64,000 nt of DNA from Romanomermis culicivorax. Taxonomy: Eukaryota > Nematoda > Enoplea > Mermithida > Mermithidae. Positions within the stretch are counted from its first letter, which is position 1, and the number at the start of each line of letters is the position of its first letter. The notes below the pieces were generated by a model that worked only from the letters and a program-made list of their open reading frames with translations, searched no databases and had not been told where the DNA came from. Made by a program: the position numbers and the translations under genes. Of the stretch, positions 54,843 to 63,640 are shown piece by piece. The stretch lies in assembly GCA_963922205.1 (NCBI GenBank), contig CAWUHX010000011.1:1539749-1603748 (forward strand). Direction: 5' to 3'.

Positions 54843-54848
54843 TAATGA

Positions 54849-55323
54849 AGTTGCTGATGAAAATTTTAGTTGTCAAAAAAAGTAATACAAATTAAGGAAA
54901 GTTAGCAGCTGAGCTAATGGGACTCCCGTTGAAGAGAAAACCACGAATGTTGGAGAAACATCAAACTTTCTTCAGCCCACCAATTCACAATTTTACAAAC
55001 AACTCACTGAATTATTATATCTCGGCAAATGTAGTTTAAGAAAAAAATACGTTTCGTTGCAAAACGCTGGGAAGCAGCCGGAAATCTGCTATGCAATATT
55101 GGTTGACGAATGGCATGGCATTTCTTGCAAAAAATTGTCTTTAGAGTGCGTTTTTTAAGACTAATAATGACAAATAGGCACAATTTATTTTCTCATGTTA
55201 TAATCAGGTGTTTTGCTCATCGGAGCGTAATTTGTGTTTACATCAAGTTGCATAATCGATTGTCATCTACATCGGTCGAAAAACTAGCCTTCATAAAATT
55301 CAATGACAACAATTTATTTGACA
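54849..55323. other. AT-rich DNA, nothing recognised
   Basis: No gene or element tip is supported apart from a fragment near 54905-54925 resembling the right part of the CAGG/AGCAC block. Confidence 0.4.
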
Positions 55324-55331
55324 GTGCAGAG

Positions 55332-55539
55332 CATACCTGAAAGACCTCCGACCAGTTAGGGGGGGGGGGGTAGAAAAAGTCGAAATTTTTCCCAAAAAAG
55401 CCAAAAAACATACACTTTTTTGCAAATTTTTTAATTTTTCCCAAACTGGGGGGAGGGGGTTGGGGGGGTAAATGATTTTGGGTACAGGGTTGGCCAAGTT
55501 GGGGGGTCCCCCCCCAACCTCCCCCCAAGTACAGGCATG
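55332..55539. mobile_element. hAT-type MITE, CATACCTGTA family, copy 3
   Basis: Inverted tips CATACCTGAAAG and AAGTACAGGCATG with a perfect 8-bp duplication GTGCAGAG (55324-55331, 55540-55547). It is 208 bp and in opposite orientation to 22473-22695, with G and C runs of 6-12 bases. The minus-strand frames over it are artefacts of this composition. Confidence 0.9.
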
Positions 55540-57319
55540 GTGCAGAGGTCGATGACTCCAATTGTTTCGATGAGTAATTTGCATATTTTTGTTTAAAAAT
55601 TAGATAAAATGATTTGGAGATGTTTTGCTTTATGAGGAATAAAACTTTATTGATGTTGCATCGCTTTATTTTTACTTGCTTCAGATCCATCATTGTGAAA
55701 TTAGAAAAAAATTGATAAAACCCAGAAAAAACCCAAATTCGAAATTTTGGAAATGGGTTTTTTCCCAACCTTGCTTCGGCCCCTAAAATGACTAAAATCA
55801 TGGAAATTTAGCCCTAGACCAGTCGAAAAGTTTGTGTCAATTGGCACAAACGCTCAAAAAATTTTGTGCCAATCCAAATTTTTTTATGTGTCAAAAACCA
55901 TGTTTTGGCACAAAAAAACACTGGACTATTAACAGACTGCATTATCTGAAAATGCCAGGAAATGGCAAAGAGAATATGTTTTTCTTTTTTGCTTGTTTCA
56001 CTGGCGTAAAAGTTAGATATTAGGCCTCCCCATCATTTCATTTCAGCAAAACTCTAACTGAAAAAAAACTTTCCATTTTCTGAGAAACATAAATTAGAAT
56101 AGTTTCTTGGCTAAATCGATGTCACTGATTACGAATATGATATCAGAAATTTTATAGGAGCAAGCCTCCACGTGTTCTACGAATTTTCAGACAAATATCA
56201 TAAACACATACATATAGGATATCATGCGTTTTTCGTTTTGTTCTGAGTTGCGCCACTTTTCCGCGAAACATTGACAATGTGTGGTGCTTTATCAAAAGAA
56301 AATGCTAAAAATAGACTACTCGATAATTGACGCACATAATAAGATTTATAGCTTAATATTTGCTGTAAAAAATTGTATTGGTTTGATTTTATTAATAGCT
56401 GATCCGGCTATATATGAATTCTGTCAATATACAGCAGATGAGAATATGGCAACACAAGCATTAGTTCGTTACACTTTGTAACCTGCGTTTCCTAGACTAG
56501 TCTAACTTGTCTTTCCTGTAGTTTGTTCATTTCGAACATACATTACGTTGAAAATTTCATTTCGTTTTAGTTGCGTTTTTTAACCCTGTCCAGTTTCTGG
56601 ATATTTTTTCTCACTATCTTTGCGTATTTTCTTTTTACTGCTCGGTCTTAAAAATGTTTTTAGTGTTCCACCATAATACTCTCTGGATTTTTGCATTTGC
56701 TTTCTTTTCTCTTCGACTAGCAAACATAACAACAACAACAATTTACTAAGCAAAAGCAACTTTTGATCTCAAATCAAGATTTACAAAGGCAACAAAAGCA
56801 ACAAAAGTGTAAGCTCAAAATTTTTTTCAATCGATTTTCGACCCATATGAAGACATGCTATACTAATACCTAACATGACAAAATTAATTTTGCCTGTTTA
56901 TCAATATTGGTCTTAAAAACCATATACTCTCAATGCAATTTTTTGCAATGGAATATTTAGCTCTAGGATTAGAACTTAACAAAACAGTCATACGAACTGA
57001 ATCAAATAGCGCTAGAAGTTTCCTGGATTGAAAATTAACAAAGCATTTGATATGTTAGTTGTTTTGTGTAATTTAATCTCAAATCTGTTGTCATGTGAGT
57101 GTCAGAAGGGAGACTACATTGCAGTTATTACGGTTGGCTCAACTCTCAATTTACTGTTAAATCAGGAAGAAATTGGTATTCTTGAGAACAAGATGGAAAA
57201 AAACGAATTTTATTTTAAAAACCCAAAAACAAATGCCGAATTTTCCAGCCCTAAAAAACCCATCAACCCAAAAACCCAATGCCCGCCAGCCAATCCTGGA
57301 CCGAAGACGCAAAAATTTC
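55540..57319. other. AT-rich DNA with a GGCACAAA-word end
   Basis: 55785-55922 matches 47265-47401 (CTAAAATGACTA, TTTAGCC(C/T)TAGACCAGTC, GGCACAAA words, AACACTGG tip) and is the right end of that family. The remainder shows no gene. Frames at 56281-56481 and 57028-57459 are not supported by any feature. Confidence 0.45.
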
Positions 57320-57336
57320 TCGGCGCTTCGCGCCGA
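57320..57336 (-). repeat. GC hairpin module
   Basis: Perfect TCGGCGC, TTC loop, GCGCCGA (GAA loop on the minus strand). The 120 bp to its right match those to the right of the hairpin at 59157. Confidence 0.9.
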
Positions 57337-57828
57337 ATCAATGAGTATAATTACTTTACTTACTTTTATTTGGCTCGAACGCGAGCGACTCTCATTCGAA
57401 TAGTACGCTTGTATTATCGCAACAGACTTCGAGATTATCAATCACTGCTAAATGAATAGAAATTACTAACTTTCTATGTTCATTCAGCGGGGTTGGATTG
57501 GATTGGGAACGAAAATTTTTATTTTTGGTGTTTGAACAGAAAAATTGACATTGTTGACGAAATTTTTCAAAATTTTTACATCGTTTCAAGAAGAAATTCG
57601 TTTAGTAGCCGAAAACTGAAGAAAAATATAAACTTCCTAAAAAATTCTATGAAAATATCTGAATTCATTCAGCATTTGACTTCTTTCCGTCATATAAATC
57701 GTTTTGCCAATCAGTTTTTCTCATCTCACTGACGTGGTAAGATAAAATAAAGTAGGGCACAATTTTTGTGCAAATTAGTTATGTACGTCCGTCCGGTCAG
57801 TGCACAAAAAAACACTAATAGTGCGAGT
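57337..57828. other. Repeat flank and AT-rich DNA
   Basis: 57337-57455 is the shared segment also present at 59174-59275 and, inverted, at 47090-47219. A lone right end GTGCACAAAAAAACACTA occurs at 57800-57817. No gene. Confidence 0.45.
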
Positions 57829-57997
57829 CAGGGTTTTTTTGCACACAGCAACCAAATTTCGGGCTGTGCAACCAAATTTTTTCTACCAAGTTGCACAGGG
57901 CAACTTGAGGCCTGACTGCTCTTTTGATTGGGTGATTGGGTTTTCTGTCCGGAGATGCATTTTTATGCGTTCTAAAATAGGAAAAACTGGAAATTTT

Positions 57998-58014
57998 CCA
58001 GCGCATGGCGCCGG
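57998..58014 (-). repeat. GC hairpin module with one mismatch
   Basis: CCAGCGC, ATG loop, GCGCCGG, one A-C mismatch. In minus orientation it is followed by GAAAATTTCC and TTTTAGAACGCATAAAAA. Confidence 0.75.
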
Positions 58015-58394
58015 GTTTCATTTCATTTATGATTTTTTATATTATTTTAGTGCGCGGTTATAAAAGGTCATTCTAGTTAGTGCTTATAGGTTCTAATTAT
58101 CAACATATTATGGATAAATGTTTGATCCTGTATTGTTTGTTGACGAATTTGATGAAAACTAACATTTTTCTCGGTCATTTTTCCAAAATTTTTTTGCCAT
58201 CTTCATAAAATTTCGACTTTCATATGATTAAAATATTTTGAGTCTAGAAATTTTTGCCGATTGCAAGATCCAAATTCTTAGTCACTCGCCTAGTTTTTGA
58301 ATTTTAGTTTTCCCGACTGAAAATAAAGTCAGTGAGAAATCAAACCTTCTGTCTGGGGAAATAAAAGGTGAAAAGATTCATTTTCCAACGTTCT

Positions 58395-58704
58395 CATTCC
58401 TGTACTTGGGAGGTTAGGGGGACCCCTCCCCCAAATTTCGGATTTCCCTCCCCCCCACCGGTTCGGACCTCTTACAGGCATACCTGTACTTGGAAGGGGG
58501 TTGGGGAGGGGGGTTGGGGGACCCCCCAACTTGGCCAACCCTGTACCCAAAATCATCCACCCTCCCAAACTCGCCCCCAGTTCGGAAAAAATTAAAAAAA
58601 TTGCAAAAAAGTCTATGTTTTTTGGCCTTTTTTTGGAAAAATTTCGACTTTTTTCTACCCCCCCCCCCCAACTGTCGGAGGTCTTACAGATATGCTGACA
58701 GGTA
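58395..58704. mobile_element. CATACCTGTA-family MITE carrying a second copy in its right tip
   Basis: Left tip CATTCCTGTACTT (58395). The right tip CTTACAGG/TA is split by the inner MITE. Flanks AACGTTCT (58387-58394) and GGCGTTGT (58705-58712) differ, but the uninterrupted site in the sister core (54406-54413, AGCGTTCT) shows exactly where it inserted. Without the insert the outer MITE is only about 86 bp. Confidence 0.75.
58479..58694. mobile_element. hAT-type MITE, CATACCTGTA family, copy 4 (inner)
   Basis: Tips CATACCTGTACTT and TCTTACAGATATG, flanked by CTTACAGG (58471-58478) and CTGACAGG (58695-58702), 7 of 8. It is 216 bp, with the same GGGGG/CCCCC runs and TTTTTTGGCC centre as 22473-22695. 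The target was the right tip of a sister MITE. Confidence 0.82.
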
Positions 58705-59008
58705 GGCGTTGTAAAATATATTGAAATGCAAAAAAAAATTTCGGCGCTACACGCCAAAAGCATTACTCTAGTCTAGTCATATTAATCGTTTTCGTTTCAT
58801 TTTCTCCCCAAAACTCAGAAAATGGGGTTTTGAATGTCTAAAACTGACGCGAATGGATCCAATGAAATACAAGAAAACTAGTTTGCGATGGTTTTTTCGA
58901 TAAATTTAAGCAAATTTATCGATTTTAGAATGAGCAACCAAAAAAAAAATTTTCCCCAAGTTGCACATTGCAACTAGTTGGCCAACTGTGCAAAAAACTC
59001 TGGCCCCA

Positions 59009-59312
59009 GTGCGTAGTCTTTTTTTTGTGCCAAAACATGATTTTCGGCGCAAAAAATTTTGAGCGTTTGTGCCAATCGGCACAAATTTGTTGACTGGTTT
59101 AAGGCTAAATTTCCTGGATTTTTAGTCATTTTAGGGGCTGAAAACGCAAAACTTTTTCGGCGCTTCGCGCCGATTCAATGAGTTTAATATTAACTACTTT
59201 CCTTTGTCTCGAACGCGAGCAATTCGAATAGTATATTTGTATTATCGCAATAGACTTTGAGATTGTCAATGACTGGTGGGTATTACTGCAGCTGGTGCGC
59301 ACTACCCTATCA
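59009..59312. other. GGCACAAA-word repeat and hairpin flank
   Basis: Opens with TCTTTTTTTTGTGCC, then GGCACAAA words and CTAAAATGAC, then the hairpin at 59157-59173 (perfect TCGGCGC, TTC, GCGCCGA; GAA loop on the minus strand), then the 100-bp flank shared with 57337-57455. The MULE is inserted about 40 bp beyond. Confidence 0.6.
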
Positions 59313-59697
59313 GGCAGTGTCTATTAGCCGGATACGGCGAATATAATATTTTATATTTGCAGTATACTGTTAATAGTGCCTGCTATATAAGACATACTAT
59401 TAGCCGTAGGAAAAGTACAGTATATCTCATCTTACTAATTTTTTCATGATTTTTCCATCTTGCGGATCAGACTGCACATTTGTTAGCTGTTACCTATTCA
59501 GCCTGGCACATTGCATACAGTTTATATTTTCATAATTATCCTAATTCGTGTTCAAATTTATTAAAATCCATTCGATTTACATGATAAACTGGTCGATATC
59601 AATATATGAGGAAACTTTTGTGCACAATATAGCTTAATTTTTCGATGATTTTCAGGATGGATTGTTATGTACAAGCCATTGAACTTCATAATTTGCA
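59313..59697 (+). repeat. Left terminal inverted repeat of the MULE
   Basis: 385 bp, matching 61890-62274 inverted. It contains the probable promoter and also the start codon of the transposase, so the first dozen or so codons (MDCYVQAIELHNL) are encoded inside the repeat. Confidence 0.9.
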
Positions 59698-61822
59698 GAA
59701 CATGCTGCAGCCGAAGATTATTGACCTGTCCACTGCAGATGCTTCGAAAGCTTTAGTAGCTGGTTCGGTTTTTGGTTGCTTCCAAGATCTCCCCAAAGCC
59801 ATCGAACGGCTAGAAAGTGAAACTTTTCAGTCATTTTCAATCGATTCCAGTAAACGTTTTCATAACGATGAAAAGAAATTTCTTTTTTCAAAGCTTGTTC
59901 TAGTTTGCAGGAATGGTATTCGTTGTAGGGCAACTGGCATAGGCCTACGATCCAATCAAAGTTATTTCGGAGCTGTGGGATGTAGCTGTCGTTTAAATAT
60001 TAATTTCAGCAATGCAGAAAATAAACTGAAAGTCACCCGCTCAAATTTTAAACATAATCACGAAGTTTCTGAAGAATTATTGTCTCATTTCCCACATAAA
60101 AGAAGATTAGACGGAGATGCAAGAGATTTCATTGTAAAAGCAGCCCAGTTGGGAGCTAATGTACAATTAATTGCTGAGGAAATTCGCTCTACTGAAGGTA
60201 AACAAGTGACTAATCATAATATTAGAAACATCATAGATGCTGCTCGCAGTTCTGAGAAAGCCAACGAAGTTTTCAAAACCATTTATTTTCTTGAAAATGT
60301 GAAAAAGACTGATCCTGGCTCGTATCTATATGTTATATCAGACCCACAATCGAATATTGTGGATATAATCTTTTTCCAAACTAGTCTCATGCGTCAATGG
60401 TTTATCGAATTTTCAGAATTAGTTGAAGTAGATGGAACTTATCGTTTAAACAACATCAACTATGTTCTTTTTTTATTCACTGCGCTAGATAAGAATCGTA
60501 TCAGTCGCATAGTTGCTGCAGCATTTTTGAGCTTGTAGACCGAATATCTAGTGACATCTTGTTTCGAACAGTAATTACTAATCAGGATAGTGTAGACAAA
60601 ACTAAAATTGTTGTTTTGGACAAAGATTTTGAGTCTGTTAAGGCGGCTCAGAATACTTTCCAGAACGCAACTGTTTTACTATGTATGGTTCATGTCAAGC
60701 GAAATTTTCAGAAAATTGTTCGGGAAATGAAGTTTACCCCCAGTGAGTCATGTGAGATAGACAAGTCTACTTTGACTTTACAGAATATCAAAGAACGTGC
60801 ATTGACCTTGCTGAAAAGACAATTACACGCAAGAAAGCTTGACGTCTTTGATGACAGTTGGACTGAGCTCCTGAATGATAAATTAATCCCAAGTCATTTC
60901 AAAGAAATTTTCACATCTAACTGGATGAGTTGTAAGGAAATGTGGGCTTATGTCTTTCGGAAAAATCTTCAGAGAGACCTTCGAAAATTTCAGATGATCA
61001 ACAATGATGGAGCGACTAATGTTTCCAAAACGGATTCTGACTCCAAATATACCATTATACAGGATCGCAAATGTTCTTGTGAATTTTTCTGCGATTTTGA
61101 GTTGCCTTATCGTCGCATTATGGCTGTTAGAAATTCGGAAAATTTAGAAATACTTGATTTGAACCTTATTTCACAACGTTTCCAATGGTTTAAATTCGTT
61201 ACGTCTGTTCCTGATAACTTCAGTCGTGAACCATTGTTGGAAAAAATTCCCGAAAATACTATCGCAATAGATAGTTCAAAAAATAGAATTTTGTCTGTAA
61301 ATGAAAAATACAACAAAATGTTGAAACTAGCCAAGCGAGTTTGTGACGTCTGCAGCAAATTAAGTTTCACAGAATTTGAAAAGCAATATGAACGGTTAAA
61401 AAAAATTTTCAATAGCATGAATACATCTAAGCCTATGTCGATGGTTATTTCAAAAACTGATGAACTGGTGGAAAAAAGCTTCGATTTGGAAACAGCAAAT
61501 GCTGAAACTGATGTTGGCATGTCGAAAACTGGAAGCATCGTGAGCGATCTTTTACCATCAGTGTCAAACCACAATGTTGAGACGAGATCTGATGATTTTA
61601 GTGAGGCTTCCGAGTTCAAAAATGATCAAGACTCACCAGATCAGTTACTTTCTTTTAGAAAACAGCGTAAGATCATGGGTAATGGGTTTGACAGAGAAAC
61701 AAAGGTGTTTTCATAAAAAGCAAATAAATCAACTTAAACTCTCTGATGCAGAAGCCAATAGTATTAACTGTGGTGACTTTATTGTGGATAATATTTTGAA
61801 TAAAGTATCGGATATGATCTGA
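59655..61822 (+). pseudogene. MULE transposase (FAR1-like/SWIM type), two frameshifts
   Basis: Frame 1 (59655-60538): FAR1-like zinc cluster (GIRCRA, VGCSCRLN, FKHNHEVSEE) and the first catalytic Asp in ELVEVDGTYRL. A frameshift near 60528 leads to frame 2 (about 60530-61716): second Asp in VVLDKDFESVKAA, the C-x2-H motif LLCMVHVKRNF, a helical region around SCKEMWAYVF that may hold the catalytic Glu, then a SWIM-like RKCSCEFFCDFELPYRR. A second shift near 61700 returns the tail (LSDAEANSINCGDF, ending 61822). In the SWIM finger the final Cys-x-His is Tyr-x-Arg. The animal ZSWIM1/ZSWIM3-like domain order is seen. Start chosen at ATG 59655; an in-frame ATG at 59645 is also possible. It would cut and join transposon ends in the nucleus; this copy is inactive. 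Confidence 0.85.
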
Positions 61823-61889
61823 CTATTTTTCAACAGCGATTATCCATCTCCACCAACCTAACGTTTGAAAAAACAAAATTACCGTTTTA

Positions 61890-62274
61890 TGCAAATTATG
61901 AAGTTCAATGACTTGTACATAACAATCCATCCTGAAAATCATCGAAAAATTAAGCTATATTGTGCACAAAAGTTTCCTCATATACTGAAATCGACCAGTT
62001 TATCATGTAAATCGAATGGATTTTGATAAATTTGTACACAAATTAGGATAGTTATGAAAATATAAACTGTATGCAATGTGCCAGGCTGAATAGGTGACAG
62101 CTGACAAATGTGCAATCTGATCAGCAAGATAAAAATATCAATAAAAAATTAGTAAGATGAGATATACTGTACTTTTGGTACGGCTAATAGTAGGTCTTAT
62201 ATAGCAGGCACTATTAACAGTATACTGCAAATATAAAACATTATATTCGCCGTATCCGGCTAATAGACACTGCC
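61890..62274 (-). repeat. Right terminal inverted repeat of the MULE
   Basis: Inverted partner of 59313-59697. It carries a second copy of the start-codon region on the minus strand (61936 downward), without a gene behind it. Confidence 0.9.
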
Positions 62275-62379
62275 ATAAAGTCTATATACAGTATATTTGT
62301 TAGATTATTGAACACTGTAGCAAACAGATCAACTTGCTCATCAAATTTCAAAATACCTACACAAAGCTGAAAATGCGTC

Positions 62380-62900
62380 AAACGGCAGGGACACCAGCTT
62401 GGGAGGCTTGGGCACGACAACACGACCCGCGGGAGGTCAAGGGGTAAGGCGCCGCACAATTTCTTGCAAATTGCCCTGTTTCTTGGAATCTCTTCAACAA
62501 TTTGATTGAATTATTGACTACTAAAATGAGCGTTAAGTGCGGCACATTGTGACGGGCCAGGCCACATGCCCTGCGGGAGGTCAAGGGGAAAGGCGCAGCA
62601 TATATTCTTGCGAATTGCCCTGTTTCTTGGAATCTTTTCAACAATTTGATTAAAATATTGACTACTAAAATGAGCGTTAAGTGCAGTACATTGTGACGGG
62701 CCAGGCCACAGGCCCCGCGGGAGGTCAAGGGGTAAGGCACCACACATATTCTTGCAAATTGCGCTGTTTCTTAGAATCCTTTCAACAATTTGATTAACAT
62801 ATTGACTATTAAAATGAGCGTTAATGGCAACACATTGTGAAGGGCCAGGCCACATGCCCCCTGGGAGGTCAAGGGGTAAGGCGCCACATATATTCTTGCA
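62380..62900. repeat. 144-bp satellite, about 3.5 units
   Basis: The phrase GGGAGGTCAAGGGG recurs at 62431, 62575, 62719 and 62863, exactly 144 bp apart. Other unit landmarks are TTGCCCTGTTTCTTGGAATC, TCAACAATTTGATT and TGAGCGTTAA(G)TG. Because 144 is a multiple of three, two minus-strand frames stay open across units and predict 48-residue repeats (LTLILVV..., RFQETGQFAR...). That is a consequence of the period and not evidence of a protein. Confidence 0.92.
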
Positions 62901-63640
62901 AAATTTTTATTTTTATTTTTTCTCTTATAATTTCTTGTTTTTTTGGTTTTCTATATTTGTTTTTTCTTCTTATTTTTCGTGTTTTTTTAGTTAATTTTTT
63001 AGTTATCGTATTTTTTGTTTTTTTTCGGTTTTATGAGTTTCCTTCCAAATTCTTCTGTTCTTTTGCTAGCTGTCTGTTTTTACTCATTTTTTCTTTTTCT
63101 TTTTTTGTTTTTTTTTGTTGAGCTTCAGTTTTTTAATTTTAATAATCGCGATTTCTGTGTTTGTATTTCTTATATATTTTTTTCCTTTTTGTTGTTTCTT
63201 CATTTTTACTTATTTTTAGTTTTTTTTCTTTTTTTATCTGTTTTTTTCCAGTTTTTCTATTGAATGTTTAGTTATTTTTTGTTTATTCATTTTAATTTAT
63301 CTTTTTTCAGTTTATGAATTTTTGTCGAGTTGTTGTTTTTTGATTACTTTTTTGAATTTCTCGTATGTATTTATTTTTTCAGTTTTAAATATTTTCTTTC
63401 AATTTTTTGTCTTTTGCTTGCTGTCTGTTTTTATTCATTTTTTTAAATTTTTTCTTTAGTTTTTTTCAGTTTATTGGTTTTAATTGAAAATTGCGTATCT
63501 CTGTTGTTGTCTTTTATTGACTGTTTTTTGTCAAGTTTTTTCATTTTTTGATTTATTTTTTTGCTTTTGTCTTTTTTGTCGGTTTAAATATGGTTTTTGT
63601 TGTCAAGTTTTCTGTTTTTTTATTGGAAAATTATAGTTCA
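62898..63640. repeat. T-rich low-complexity tract
   Basis: About 740 bp in which T runs of 3-10 alternate with single other bases on the plus strand. It starts within the last satellite unit, where TATTCTTGCAAA passes directly into T-rich sequence. The plus-strand frames here are Phe-rich artefacts. Confidence 0.85.

Larger units (their letters stand above)
57829..59008. mobile_element. hAT-type element with GTTGCACA words
   Basis: Left tip CAGGGTTTTTTTGCACA (57829) and right end TGTGCAAAAAACTCTGG (about 59003-59008). Flanks GTGCGAGT (57821-57828) and GTGCGTAGT (59009-59017) suggest a target duplication with one inserted base. Both ends carry AAGTTGCACA/GCAACTTG words. The core (58328-58388 and 58713-58940) matches the core of 54277-54842, interrupted by nested MITEs at 58395-58704. 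Confidence 0.65.
59313..62274 (+). mobile_element. Mutator-like (MULE) DNA transposon with long inverted repeats
   Basis: It begins GGCAGTGTCTATTAGCCGG and ends with the inverse. The inverted repeats are 385 bp each (59313-59697 and 61890-62274), about 90% identical by eye. It is 2962 bp with one transposase gene on the plus strand. The flanks ACCCTATCA and ATAAAGTCT do not match, so the expected 9-bp target duplication is absent or lost. Long inverted repeats plus a SWIM-type MULE transposase fix the superfamily. Confidence 0.9.

Noticed and set aside
55238-55801. 187-codon minus-strand frame
   Set aside because: Gly/Pro-rich part is the MITE at 55332-55539; the rest has no recognisable features.
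4771-59173. Hairpins as Helitron 3' ends
   Set aside because: Helitron 3' hairpins are followed within about 10-12 nt by CTRR at the element end. Here the hairpins are internal to elements with inverted tips and target duplications.
61107-61619. 170-codon minus-strand frame
   Set aside because: Antisense of the MULE transposase.
62241-62855. Minus-strand repeat proteins of 72-121 codons
   Set aside because: Products of a 144-bp satellite whose length is a multiple of three.
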